The position numbers were made by a program, and so were the translations under genes. Under the pieces are notes generated by a model, which had not been told where the DNA came from, did not search any database, and worked only from the letters and a program-made list of their open reading frames with translations. 64,000 nt of DNA from contig NZ_LT985196.1 in assembly GCF_900289115.1 (NCBI RefSeq), positions 298,741 to 362,740 on the forward strand. Direction: 5' to 3'. Origin of the DNA: Janibacter massiliensis (lineage in GTDB: Bacteria > Actinomycetota > Actinomycetes > Actinomycetales > Dermatophilaceae). Below, in pieces: positions 9,049-17,592 of this stretch. The number at the start of each line of letters is the position of its first letter. Positions within the stretch are counted from its first letter, which is position 1.

Positions 9049-10094
9049 CGCTCGGCACCCGCCGGGAACGCCGCGTCGCGCAGCAGCCCGACGACCTCGA
9101 TCGCGAAGTACGTGAGGACGATCCCCGCCCCGGCCCGCTTGATGGTCACGAGGGACTCGAGCACGGCGCGGTCCCTGTCGATCCACCCGCGCTCGGCCGC
9201 GGCGACGATCTGGCTGTACTCCCCCGAGATCTGGTAGGCGGCGACCGGCACCGGGCTGATCCCGGCCACGGTTGCGAGGACGTCGAGGTGCGGCCCGGCA
9301 GGCTTCACCATGACGATGTCCGCGCCTTCCTGCAGGTCGAGAAGGGTCTCGACCTGCGCCTCCGCGGCGTTCGCCGGGTCCTGCTGGTAGGCGGCCCGGT
9401 CGCCCTCGAGGCTGCTCTCGACCGCGTCGCGGAACGGCCCGTACAGCGCCGAGGTGTACTTCGCCGCGTACGCCAGCAGGGCGACGTCGGTGAAGCCCTC
9501 GGCATCGAGCGCCGCACGGACGTGACCCACCTGGCCGTCCATCATCCCGGACAGGCCGAGGACGTGCGCCCCGGAGCGGGCCTGAGCGAGGGCCATCGCG
9601 GCGTAGCGCTCGAGGGTCGCGTCGTTGTCGACGACCCGCACCCCCGGCCGCTGCGGGTCGTCGCCGAGCACCCCGCAGTGGCCGTGGTCGGTGAACTCGT
9701 CGAGGCACAGGTCGGTCATGACGACGAGGTCGTCCCCCACCGCGTCGACGACCGCGCGGGTCGCGACGTTGAGGATCCCCTCGGGATCGTCGGCACCGCT
9801 GCCGACCGCGTCCTTCGTCAGCGGTACGCCGAAGAGCATGATCCCGCCGAGCCCGGCCGTGACGCAGCGCCGGGCCTCCTCGACGAGCGAGTCGAGCGAG
9901 TGCTGGACGACGCCGGGCATCGACTCGATCGGCGTCGGCTCGGACGCGCCCTCCTTGACGAAGACCGGCAGCACGAGGTCGGCCGGGTGGAGCCGGGTCT
10001 GGGCGACGAGCCGGCGCAGGGCCGGCGTGCGACGCAGTCGCCGGGGGCGACGTACGGCGCCGGGCGCCGAGCCGCCGAGCGCCGCGCCGGTCAC
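9045..10094 (-). CDS. hemB: Delta-aminolevulinic acid dehydratase (porphobilinogen synthase)
   Basis: Condenses two 5-aminolevulinate molecules into porphobilinogen. The 349-residue product contains both active-site lysines: AAKYTSALYGPF (Lys212) and MVKPAGPHL (Lys264). The metal loop DLCLDEFTDHGHCG keeps two of the three zinc cysteines of the E. coli type and has Asp at the middle one, the form I recall as usual in actinobacteria. The GTG start at 10094 overlaps the cobA/hemD stop by 4 bp. Gene order hemA-hemC-hemD-hemB matches other actinobacteria. Confidence 0.95.
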   Translation of the reverse strand: MTGAALGGSAPGAVRRPRRLRRTPALRRLVAQTRLHPADLVLPVFVKEGASEPTPIESMPGVVQHSLDSLVEEARRCVTAGLGGIMLFGVPLTKDAVGSGADDPEGILNVATRAVVDAVGDDLVVMTDLCLDEFTDHGHCGVLGDDPQRPGVRVVDNDATLERYAAMALAQARSGAHVLGLSGMMDGQVGHVRAALDAEGFTDVALLAYAAKYTSALYGPFRDAVESSLEGDRAAYQQDPANAAEAQVETLLDLQEGADIVMVKPAGPHLDVLATVAGISPVPVAAYQISGEYSQIVAAAERGWIDRDRAVLESLVTIKRAGAGIVLTYFAIEVVGLLRDAAFPAGAER

Positions 10095-11695
10095 CGGGCC
10101 CGCCGCCTCGTCGTGCTCTTGCGGCGCAGGCTCGGCCGGGTCCACTCCTCGCCGGAGGCCGCGGCCTCGAGGACGAGCCCGCGGGCGTGGTCGGCGAGCG
10201 CGTCGACGACGGAGACCGCGGACGCCTCGGGCGCGAGGACGTCGACCCGCAGGCCGTGCTCCTCGGCCGTCTTCGCGGTGGCCGGGCCGATGCACGCGAC
10301 GACGGTGTTCGCGTGCGGCTTGCCCGCGATGCCGACGAGGTTGCGGACGGTCGAGCTCGACGTGAAGACGACGGCGTCGAACGCCCCGCCCTTGATCGCG
10401 TCGCGCACGGGCGCCGGCGGCGGGGCCGCGCGGACGGTGCGGTACGCGGTGACGTCGTCGACCTCCCAGCCCATCTCCTGCAGGCCGGCGACGAGGGTGT
10501 CGGTCGCGATGTCGGCGCGCGGGAGGAAGACCCGGTCGATGGGGTCGAGCATCGAGTCGTACGGCGGCCACTCCTCGAGCAGGCCACGGGCCGACTGCTC
10601 ACCGCTGGGGACGAGGTCGGGCACGAGGCCCCACTCGGCGAGGGCCTGCGCGGTCACCCCGCCGACCGCGGCGATCTTCAGGCCCGAGAACGCGCGCGCG
10701 TCGAGCCCGAGCTCCTCGAAACGCTCGCGCACGGCACGCACCGCGTTGACGCTGGTGAACCCGACCCACTCGTACCGGCCGGTGACCAGGCCCTTGACCG
10801 CGCGCTCCATCTGCTGGGGGGTGCGGGGCGGCTCGACGCTGATCGTCGGGACGACCTCGGACGTCGCCCCGTGGGCGGCCAGACGGGTCGTCATCGTGCC
10901 GGACTGCTGCTTGGTCCGGGGGACCAGGACGCGCCAGCCGAACAGGGGCTTGGTCTCGAACCAGCTGAGCTTCTCGCGCAGGTCCACGCTCTGGCCGACG
11001 ACGACCACGGCCGGGACCTCGGTCTCGGCGACGACCGGGCTGGCGTCCTCGAGGGTCGTGGTGCGGGTCGACTGGGACGTCGTCGTGCCTCGCTCGGTCA
11101 CGGCGACGGGGGTCGACCCGGGCCGCCCGGCGGCCAGCAGCCGCTCGACACCGGCGGTGAGCGTGGCCGCGTCGCCGAGGAGGACGACGGTGACGTCCTT
11201 CGACGCCGCACCCTCGACCCCCGCGACGTCGTCGCCCGCGACGACCTGCACGGCGGCGGTCGAGGCAGTGGTCAGCGGCACGCCCGCGTACGTCGGCACG
11301 GCGCTCGCGCTCGTCACGCCCGGGACGACGTCGAACGGGATCCCGGCCTTGGCCAGGGCGAGGGCCTCCTCGGCCATCCCGTTGAACACGGCCGGGTCGC
11401 CGTCCATGAGCCGGACGACGACGCCCTCGGGGTGAGTCTTGGCCGTCTTCACGAGGAGCTTCGCCCGCGCGGCGACGGTCAGCTGGGCGTCGTGGTCCCC
11501 GTCGGTGGCGTCGACGACCTCGACGTCGTCCTTCGCCCACCGGGCCAGCACGTCGTCGCGGCGCGGGCGGTCGACGACGACCGCGTCCGCCTCGGCGAGG
11601 TGGCGGGTCGCGGCGACGGTGAGGAGGTCGGGGTCACCGGGTCCTGCTCCGATGAACACGACGTGGGCAGGCGCCGTGGCCTTGCGCGGAGTCAC
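10091..11695 (-). CDS. hemD: Fused uroporphyrinogen-III methyltransferase-like / uroporphyrinogen-III synthase
   Basis: A 534-residue two-domain protein. Residues about 8-245 resemble SAM-dependent uroporphyrinogen-III methyltransferase (CobA/SUMT), with the FIGAGPGDPDLLTVAA loop and VPGVTSASAVPTYAGVPLT. Residues about 258-510 are HemD, which closes and inverts ring D of hydroxymethylbilane (WRVLVPRTKQQSG, GFTSVNAVRAVRER, VFTSSSTVRNL). The methyltransferase part lacks the canonical GGDPFxFGRGGEE segment and has MDGDPAVFNGMAEE instead, so methylation may be weak or lost. A basic RRKSTTRRR tail ends it. GTG start in a GTGA overlap with the hemC stop. Confidence 0.9.
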   Translation of the reverse strand: MTPRKATAPAHVVFIGAGPGDPDLLTVAATRHLAEADAVVVDRPRRDDVLARWAKDDVEVVDATDGDHDAQLTVAARAKLLVKTAKTHPEGVVVRLMDGDPAVFNGMAEEALALAKAGIPFDVVPGVTSASAVPTYAGVPLTTASTAAVQVVAGDDVAGVEGAASKDVTVVLLGDAATLTAGVERLLAAGRPGSTPVAVTERGTTTSQSTRTTTLEDASPVVAETEVPAVVVVGQSVDLREKLSWFETKPLFGWRVLVPRTKQQSGTMTTRLAAHGATSEVVPTISVEPPRTPQQMERAVKGLVTGRYEWVGFTSVNAVRAVRERFEELGLDARAFSGLKIAAVGGVTAQALAEWGLVPDLVPSGEQSARGLLEEWPPYDSMLDPIDRVFLPRADIATDTLVAGLQEMGWEVDDVTAYRTVRAAPPPAPVRDAIKGGAFDAVVFTSSSTVRNLVGIAGKPHANTVVACIGPATAKTAEEHGLRVDVLAPEASAVSVVDALADHARGLVLEAAASGEEWTRPSLRRKSTTRRRAR

Positions 11696-12696
11696 GTGGG
11701 GTCGTCCTTCGAGGTGGCGGGCTGGTTCGTGGCGGTCGGGTCCGCCGGCGGACCGGGGTCGGGTCGCAGCGGGGCGATGTCGGGCGCCCCGTCGTCGAGG
11801 AGGGTCTCGGCGAGGGTCGTGCCGAGGGCGGTCGCGACCGCGGTGGGGTCGGCGTCGGGTGTCAGGGAGGCACTCGCGCTGCGACGGATGTCGGTCGCCC
11901 CGTCCGGCGCGGACACGACAGCACGCAACGTCAGCTCGAGGCTGTCGATTCCCTCGGCGACCTCGGCGAGCGCCCCGATCGGCGCGGCGCAGCCGGCCTC
12001 GAGACGCGCGAGCACGGCCCGCTCGGCGGTGACGGCGGCGCGGCTGTCCGCGTCGTCGAGGGCCGCGAGGGCCTCGCGGACGTCGACGCGGTCCGCGCGG
12101 CACTCGACCGCGAGGGCACCCTGCGCGGGCGCGGGGAGCATGAGGGCGGGGTCGAGGACCTCGGCGACCTCGTCCGCCCTGCCCAGGCGCAGCAGACCGG
12201 CCCGCGCGAGGACGACGGCGTCCAGTCGACCGTCGCGGACCATGCCGATACGGGTGTCCACGTTGCCGCGGATGTCGACGAGGTGCAGCCCGAGCCCGAG
12301 CGCGGCGAGCTGGGCGCGGCGGCGCGGCGAGCCGGTACCGACCTTCGCGCCAGCGCCGAGGGAGTGCAGGCCCTGCCCGCTCGCGGTGACGAGGACGTCG
12401 CGCGAGTCCTCCCGCCGCGGGACCGCTCCGATGACGAGCCCGGCCTCGGCCGCGGTCGGCAGGTCCTTGAAGGAGTGGACGGCGAGGTCGACGTCCCCGC
12501 GGCGCAGCGCCTGGCGCAGCGCGCTCGCGAAGACCCCTGTCCCGCCGAGGCTCGCGAGCGACTCGGTGCTCACGTCGCCCTCGGTGACGACGTGGACGAG
12601 CTCGACCTCGTGGCCGTGGGCGCGCAGCAGATCCGCGACCCAGCCCGACTGGGTGCGGGCGAGGACGGAGCGACGGGTGCCGAGGCGGAGCTTCAT
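11692..12696 (-). CDS. hemC: Hydroxymethylbilane synthase (porphobilinogen deaminase)
   Basis: Polymerises four porphobilinogen units into hydroxymethylbilane. The 334-residue product begins MKLRLGTRRSVLARTQ and carries VHSFKDLPT, the SPRRRAQL region and the dipyrromethane cofactor attachment site LEAGCAAPIGA (Cys236). The last 35 residues or so are Pro/Asp/Thr-rich, low in complexity and outside the usual fold. The ATG at 12696 overlaps the hemA stop by 4 bp, and the stop overlaps the hemD start. Confidence 0.95.
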   Translation of the reverse strand: MKLRLGTRRSVLARTQSGWVADLLRAHGHEVELVHVVTEGDVSTESLASLGGTGVFASALRQALRRGDVDLAVHSFKDLPTAAEAGLVIGAVPRREDSRDVLVTASGQGLHSLGAGAKVGTGSPRRRAQLAALGLGLHLVDIRGNVDTRIGMVRDGRLDAVVLARAGLLRLGRADEVAEVLDPALMLPAPAQGALAVECRADRVDVREALAALDDADSRAAVTAERAVLARLEAGCAAPIGALAEVAEGIDSLELTLRAVVSAPDGATDIRRSASASLTPDADPTAVATALGTTLAETLLDDGAPDIAPLRPDPGPPADPTATNQPATSKDDPT

Positions 12697-13991
12697 GGGC
12701 GCGCCTCCCGCTGCGCGAACTCGTCGCCGAGCCGCAGGTCGAAGAGGGCGTCGATGACGTCGACGTAGTCGTCGATGCGCCCGTCGACCGCCATCTCCTT
12801 GACCCTGACCGTCGGCGCGTGGAGCAGCTTCTCCACGACCCGGTGGACGGCCAGCCGCACCTCGGCGCGCTCGGCGTCGGTGAGGTCGGGGGTACGCTGC
12901 TCGAGCCGGGCGAGCTCGGCCTCCATGACGCCGGTCGCGTTCGCACGGAGGGCGGCAACCGTCGGGCCGACCCGCTCGGCCGCGCGCGCACCCTGGTGCC
13001 GACGCACCTCGGCGGCCACGAGCTCTCGGGCGCGGGCGACCTCGGGGGTGCGGCCGGCCGCGCCCAGGTCCTCGCCGAGGCGGTCGAGACCGAGCCGGGT
13101 CACGCCGGACAGCTCGTCGACGGCCTCGGCGACGTCGTGAGGCAGCGCGAGGTCGAGGTACGCCTGCGGCCGTCCGCCGCGGGCGATCTGCGCGTCCGTC
13201 GCCGTCGCGAGATCGACGACGACACCGGTCGAACCGGTGCACGAGATGACGATGTCGGCACGGGCGATCCCGTCCGCCAGGTCGGCGATGTCGATCGAGC
13301 TGCCGCCGAGGCGCTGCGCCAGGTCGCTCGCGCGTGCCGCGGTGCGGTTGACGACGGTGAGGCTGCGCACCCCGGCCCGGACGGCGGTGGTGGCCGCGAG
13401 CGCGCTCATCGACCCGGCCCCGACGACGAGCACGTCGACGTCCGCGGGCGAGCTCGCGCCGATCGCCGGGAAGGCACGGTCGAGGCCGGCCTGGACGAGC
13501 GAGCGGGAGACGGTGTCGATCTCGGTCTCGGAGTGGACGCGCTTGCCGACCCGCAGGGCCTGCTGGACGAGCGCGTTGAGGGAGGGGCCCGTCTCCTCGC
13601 GCTCCTGCCCCTCCGCGAGGGCCGAGCGCAGCTGACCAAGGATCTGCGCCTCGCCGACGGCCATCGAGTCCAGGCCCGCCGCGAGGGAGAAGGCGTGCTC
13701 GACGGCACCCTCGTCGTAGTGGAGGACGAGGTGCTCGCGCAGATCGTCGCGGTTCAGCGCGGTCCGCGACGTGAGGGCGTCACGCAGGGTGTCGACGGCC
13801 GGGTGGAACGCCGTGACCTCGGCGAAGACCTCGGTGCGGTTGCACGTGGAGAGGACGAGGATCTCGCGGACGTGGTCGCCGGCGAGGGCGACCGCGGCGA
13901 CGTCCGCCCGGGCCGCCGGGTCGAGCGCGGCGCGCTCGAGCACCTCGAGCGGGGCGTTGCGGTGCGAGAGTCCGAGGACGAGCAGGCTCAC
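12693..13991 (-). CDS. hemA: Glutamyl-tRNA reductase
   Basis: NADPH-dependent reduction of glutamyl-tRNA to glutamate-1-semialdehyde, the committed step of the C5 tetrapyrrole route. The 432-residue product shows the nucleophilic Cys50 in LSTCNRTEV, the GEAQILGQLR signature, a Rossmann segment VLVVGAGSMSALAA and the C-terminal dimerisation helices. The GTG start at 13991 overlaps the rex stop (GTGA). Cotranscription with rex links heme synthesis to the NADH/NAD+ ratio, as described for Streptomyces. Confidence 0.95.
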   Translation of the reverse strand: MSLLVLGLSHRNAPLEVLERAALDPAARADVAAVALAGDHVREILVLSTCNRTEVFAEVTAFHPAVDTLRDALTSRTALNRDDLREHLVLHYDEGAVEHAFSLAAGLDSMAVGEAQILGQLRSALAEGQEREETGPSLNALVQQALRVGKRVHSETEIDTVSRSLVQAGLDRAFPAIGASSPADVDVLVVGAGSMSALAATTAVRAGVRSLTVVNRTAARASDLAQRLGGSSIDIADLADGIARADIVISCTGSTGVVVDLATATDAQIARGGRPQAYLDLALPHDVAEAVDELSGVTRLGLDRLGEDLGAAGRTPEVARARELVAAEVRRHQGARAAERVGPTVAALRANATGVMEAELARLEQRTPDLTDAERAEVRLAVHRVVEKLLHAPTVRVKEMAVDGRIDDYVDVIDALFDLRLGDEFAQREARP

Positions 13992-14653
13992 GGCGCCACC
14001 CCCGCGAGGCCGGCCTTGCGCTGCTCGTGGAAGGCGAGGATCTGCAGCTCGGTCGAGAGGTCGACCTTGCGGACGTCGACCCCGGGCGGCACGTCGAGGA
14101 CGCAGGGCGCGAAGTTGAGGATCGAGGACACCCCGGCGGCGACGAGCGCGTCGGCGACGGTCTGGGCGGAGGCGGCCGGGGTCGCGACGACCCCGATCGC
14201 GGGGTGGTGGGCTGCGGCGACGGCGGGCAGGTCGTCGACGTGCCGGACGCGCAGCCCGCACACCTCGTCCCCGACGACGCCCGGGTCGTCGTCGAGGAGC
14301 GCGACGACGGTGAACCCACGGGTGGCGAACCCGGAGTACGCGGCGAGCGCGCGCCCGAGGTTGCCCATCCCGACGATGGCGACGGGCCAGTCGCGGGTGA
14401 GCCCGAGCTCCCGGGAGATCTCGAAGCTGAGGTGGGCGACGTCGTAGCCCACGCCGCGGACGCCGTAGGAGCCGAGGTGGGAGAGATCACGTCGGAGCTT
14501 GGCCGACCGGACACCGCTGGCCTGGGCGAGCTCCTCGGAGCTCACGCGCACCGCGCCGGACGCCGCGAGCTCCCCCAGGGCACGCAGGTACCCGGGGAGT
14601 CGGGCGACGGTGGCATCGGGGATGCCACGGCTGTCGCCAGTGTCGACCGTCAC
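13988..14653 (-). CDS. rex: Redox-sensing transcriptional repressor Rex
   Basis: Represses respiratory genes until NADH rises, by binding operators of the form TTGTGA-N6-TCACAA. The 221-residue product has an N-terminal winged helix (VSSEELAQASGVRSAKLRRDLSHLGSYGVRGVGYD in two blocks, about residues 41-75), then the Rossmann NAD(H) domain with IVGMGNLGRALAAY (about 92-105), and the C-terminal domain-swapped helix ending ILAFHEQRK. The GTG start at 14653 is preceded by GAGAGGAG. First gene of rex-hemA-hemC-hemD-hemB-marR, with its own likely promoter in the 142-bp gap upstream. Confidence 0.93.
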   Translation of the reverse strand: MTVDTGDSRGIPDATVARLPGYLRALGELAASGAVRVSSEELAQASGVRSAKLRRDLSHLGSYGVRGVGYDVAHLSFEISRELGLTRDWPVAIVGMGNLGRALAAYSGFATRGFTVVALLDDDPGVVGDEVCGLRVRHVDDLPAVAAAHHPAIGVVATPAASAQTVADALVAAGVSSILNFAPCVLDVPPGVDVRKVDLSTELQILAFHEQRKAGLAGVAP

Positions 14654-14763
14654 GCGCGGGGGGCTCCTCTCGGCGCGCCGCACGGACTGACCGGGCTGGG
14701 AGGGCGCGGGATCGGGCGTCTTCCTCGAGGGCTGCAACCGGTCGCTCGCGCGGCGCTCAGGTG

Positions 14764-14801
14764 ACGATATCGCTTCAGCGAACGAATGCACAAAGTCACA
14801 A
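14764..14801 (-). promoter_or_regulatory. Candidate rex promoter with tandem Rex half-sites
   Basis: On the minus strand a -35-like TTGTGC (14793-14788) and a -10-like TATCGT (14769-14764) lie 18 bp apart, about 110 bp before rex. Just upstream and overlapping are TTGTGAC (14801-14795) and TTGTGCA (14793-14787). Both resemble the TTGTGA half of a Rex operator but are in direct, not inverted, orientation. Autoregulation by Rex is known in Streptomyces; this site is only suggestive. Confidence 0.35.
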
Positions 14802-15050
14802 GGGCCACAGGCGTCTGCGGCGCCCCAGCGCGCGCCGCAGGATCCGGGGGTCGAGCTCCCAGTGCGCGACCTCGATCCCGTCGACGAGGACGACCGGCAC
14901 GAGGTCGGTCCACCGGGCCAGCAGGTCCGGGTCACCCTGCCGGTCGAGGTCGATGACGACCCACCCCGTGCCGCGCTCGCAGCAGACCTCGGCGACCGTC
15001 TCCTCGACGACCGCGCACAGGTGGCACCCCTCACGGGTGAGGAGCTCCAC
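14796..15050 (-). CDS. Glutaredoxin-family thiol protein
   Basis: Small thioredoxin-fold protein of about 84 residues with an N-terminal CxxC motif (REGCHLC, Cys9 and Cys12 from the GTG at 15050), the VPVVLVDG cis-Pro region and an Arg-rich C-terminus. This is the actinobacterial DUF836/glutaredoxin-like family found just before rex/hemA, for example Rv0508. Its substrates are unknown. The start is uncertain: no ATG, GTG or TTG lies between the plsC stop and 15050, but a CTG at 15077 would make a CTGA overlap and add 9 residues. I used the GTG. Confidence 0.75.
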   Translation of the reverse strand: MELLTREGCHLCAVVEETVAEVCCERGTGWVVIDLDRQGDPDLLARWTDLVPVVLVDGIEVAHWELDPRILRRALGRRRRLWPL

Positions 15051-15073
15051 CCGCGGACGCTCGCCCCGGCGGC

Positions 15074-16405
15074 TCAGAAGAACACGCTCCGGCGGGCCAT
15101 GAGCAGGGAGTAGAGGGTCTGCTGGATCGTCTCGCGGACCTGGTCGGTGAGGTCGAAGACGAGCATCGGGTCGTCGGCGGCCGCCGGCCCGAGGGAGGCG
15201 GTGTCCACCGGCTCGCCGAACTCGATGATCCACTTGCTCGGCAGGGGGATCATCCCGAGGGGGCCGAGCAGGGGGAACGTCGGGGTGACCGGGGCGTAGG
15301 GCAGCCCCGCGATCCGGGCGACCGTCTTGAGGTTGCCGATCATCGGGTAGGCCTCCTCGGCGCCGACGACCGAGCACGGCACGATCGGCACCTGGCTACG
15401 CAGGGCGGCCGAGACGAACCCCCCGCGGCCGAACCGCTGGAGCTTGTAGCGCTCGCTGAACGGCTTGCCGACGCCCTTGAAGCCCTCGGGCCACACGCCG
15501 ACGAGGTGACCGCCGGACAGGAGGCGGGTCGCGTCGGGGTTCGTCGCGAGCGTCGCGCCGGTCTTGCGCGCGACGTCCGACAGCACCGGGGTGCGGAACA
15601 CGAGGTCCGCCCCGAGCATCCGCAGGAAGCGGTGGTTCGGCGTCTCGTCGTGGACGGCCAGCTGCGTCATGAGGGAGTCGATCGCGACGGTGCCGGAGTG
15701 GTTGCTCACGATGAGCGCGCCGCTGTCGGCGGGGATGTTCTCGATGCCGCGGACCTCGACCCGGAACCAGTGCCGGTAGAGCAGGCGGAGCAACGGGAAG
15801 TACGCGTGCGTCGTGAAGTTCTCGTCGAAGCCGAACTCGTCGACCTCGTACCGGCCCGAGATCCGCCGACGGAGGTAGCCGGCGAGCTCGGCGAGCCGGT
15901 CCTCGAGGTCCTCCCCCTCCTCGCCGGCCAGGCGGGAGGCGAGCTGTCCGGCCAGGAGCCCGAGCTGGGCCAGCTGGGCCGCGCCCGGGACGACCGCCGT
16001 CCCGCCGGAGACCGGACCGTCCGGGATCGACTCGGACTCCTCGACGATCCGCAGAGCCGGCCGCTGCGCGGTGTCGGGGGCGGGCACGACCTCGGGCTCG
16101 ACGCCGACCGTTGCCCCGACGGGCCGAGGGGCGTCCACCTCCGGCAGGAGCGGCGTGCGGTGGCGACGCGCGCGCTCGCCCCCGGCCCGCTCGGCCGCCG
16201 CGGCCACCGACGCACGCTTCGGGCGCGCGGAAGTCGTCGCGGCGGGCTTCTTCGCGGTCGTCTTCGTCGCGGTGGTCTTCTTCGTGGTCGTCTTCGTCGT
16301 CGCGGTCGTCTTCTTGGCCGCCGTCTTCGTGGTCGCCGCCTTCTTCGCGGTCGTCTTCTTGACCGCCGCCTTCTTGGCCGCCGCCTTCGTCGGTTCTGCC
16401 ATCAC
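15074..16405 (-). CDS. Lysophospholipid acyltransferase (PlsC-like) with Lys/Ala-rich N-terminal tail
   Basis: Glycerophospholipid acyltransferase-family protein of 443 residues. The acyltransferase core lies in the C-terminal half: VSNHSGTVAIDS with the catalytic His near residue 236, WPEGFKGVGKPF (the EGT/phosphate-binding block) and VPIVPCSVVGAEEAYP. Residues about 7-60 are almost only Lys, Ala and Thr in repeats such as AAKKTTAKK, resembling a histone H1/HupB tail and encoded by near-repetitive DNA at 16225-16390. A charged linker follows. The GTG at 16405 overlaps the upstream stop; the next codon is ATG and could be the true start. Substrate unknown. Confidence 0.85.
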   Translation of the reverse strand: MMAEPTKAAAKKAAVKKTTAKKAATTKTAAKKTTATTKTTTKKTTATKTTAKKPAATTSARPKRASVAAAAERAGGERARRHRTPLLPEVDAPRPVGATVGVEPEVVPAPDTAQRPALRIVEESESIPDGPVSGGTAVVPGAAQLAQLGLLAGQLASRLAGEEGEDLEDRLAELAGYLRRRISGRYEVDEFGFDENFTTHAYFPLLRLLYRHWFRVEVRGIENIPADSGALIVSNHSGTVAIDSLMTQLAVHDETPNHRFLRMLGADLVFRTPVLSDVARKTGATLATNPDATRLLSGGHLVGVWPEGFKGVGKPFSERYKLQRFGRGGFVSAALRSQVPIVPCSVVGAEEAYPMIGNLKTVARIAGLPYAPVTPTFPLLGPLGMIPLPSKWIIEFGEPVDTASLGPAAADDPMLVFDLTDQVRETIQQTLYSLLMARRSVFF

Positions 16406-17466
16406 GCCTCGCTCCCGCGCAGTCCGAGGCGGCGGCGCACGGTGCTCGTCGCGGCACCGACCACCGCCTGGGTCGTCGTCATCGTCGCCCCCGCGAGCAG
16501 GGCGGCCCGCTGGACGGGCCGCACGACGTGGGCGGCGAAGTCCTCGAACGCCTCACGGGTCGTGTACGCGGGCTCGAAACCGAGCACCTCCCGCATCCGC
16601 GTCGTGTCGATGCCCCGCCCGTAGGCGAGCAGCTGCATCTGGTCGGGCGAGTACCCGATGAGACCGAGGCGGCGCGCCCAGCCGACCACCGCGCCCGTCG
16701 TCATCTGGGGAACCGTGACGAACGGCCGGCCCGCGAGGTTCGCCGCCTGGCTGGCGGTGATCACCCCGTCACCGGCGACGTTGATCGCGCCGGTCGCGTC
16801 ACCGGTCGTCGCGACGACCATCGCGGCCACGAGGTCGTCCTCGTGGACGAACTGGAGACGGGCGTCGAAGCCGAACGGGATCGGCACGACCGGCATGCTG
16901 AAGTAGTCCGTCATCGCGGTGCGCACGCTCGGGCCCAGGACGTTGGCGAAGCGGAGCACCACGACGTCGACGTCCGGCCGCCGGCGGGAGAAGCCGCGGA
17001 CGTACCCCTCGACCTCGACCGAGTCCTTCGCCCAGCCGCCACGCGGGAGGACCTTCGCGTCCATGTCCTCGGTGAACATGGCCGGGTCGCGCGGGCTCGA
17101 TCCGTACACGCCGGCCGTCGACTTCACGACCAGCCGCTGCACGGACGGCGCCTTCTGGCACGCGGCGAGAAGCTGCATCGTGCCGATGACGTTGATCTCC
17201 TTCTGCACGACCCGCCCGCCGGTCTGCAGCGGCGTCGCGACGACGTTCATGTGGACGACCGTGTCGACGTCGTTCGCGGCGATGATCCGACCGATCATCG
17301 GGCTGCGGATGTCCGCTCGGACGAACTCGGCCCGCCCGATCGCGTGCCGGGGCGGGACGACGTCGACCGCGATGATCCGCGTGATCGACTCATGGCGCGA
17401 GAGAGCGCGCGCGAAGGCTCCGCCGAGGTGCTGGGACACCCCGGTGAGGAGGACGACGTCTCCCAT
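16402..17466 (-). CDS. NAD-dependent epimerase/dehydratase family protein (extended SDR)
   Basis: Rossmann-fold extended short-chain dehydrogenase of about 354 residues: VLLTGVSQHLGGAFAR near the N-terminus, VHMNVVATP, the STAGVYGSSPRDPAMF block and the VLRFANVLGPS loop. The M. tuberculosis gene in the same place is called galE2, but the Tyr-x3-Lys catalytic pair is not evident, so epimerase activity and substrate are uncertain. The ATG at 17466, after an AAGGCGG ribosome site, gives MGDVVLLTG; a GTG at 17481 is the alternative. Translationally coupled to the acyltransferase gene (GTGA), so lipid or glycolipid work is plausible. Confidence 0.82.
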   Translation of the reverse strand: MGDVVLLTGVSQHLGGAFARALSRHESITRIIAVDVVPPRHAIGRAEFVRADIRSPMIGRIIAANDVDTVVHMNVVATPLQTGGRVVQKEINVIGTMQLLAACQKAPSVQRLVVKSTAGVYGSSPRDPAMFTEDMDAKVLPRGGWAKDSVEVEGYVRGFSRRRPDVDVVVLRFANVLGPSVRTAMTDYFSMPVVPIPFGFDARLQFVHEDDLVAAMVVATTGDATGAINVAGDGVITASQAANLAGRPFVTVPQMTTGAVVGWARRLGLIGYSPDQMQLLAYGRGIDTTRMREVLGFEPAYTTREAFEDFAAHVVRPVQRAALLAGATMTTTQAVVGAATSTVRRRLGLRGSEA

Positions 17467-17592
17467 GGGCACCGCCTTCACGCGAGGACGCGGTCTCGAT
17501 CGGATGATGCGACCCGAGAGTAACCACGCGGGCGGGTCCGGAGCGCCCTCCTGCGCGAGACTCGCGACACATCTGTGACCACCGGGGCGCCC

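Noticed and set aside
10187-12757. An 856-codon plus-strand frame opposite hemD and hemC
   Set aside because: Same shadow effect; both opposite genes have intact catalytic motifs.
16225-16390. Non-coding tandem repeat or CRISPR-like array
   Set aside because: The repeated words are codons of the Lys/Ala/Thr tail of an intact reading frame; there are no spacers.
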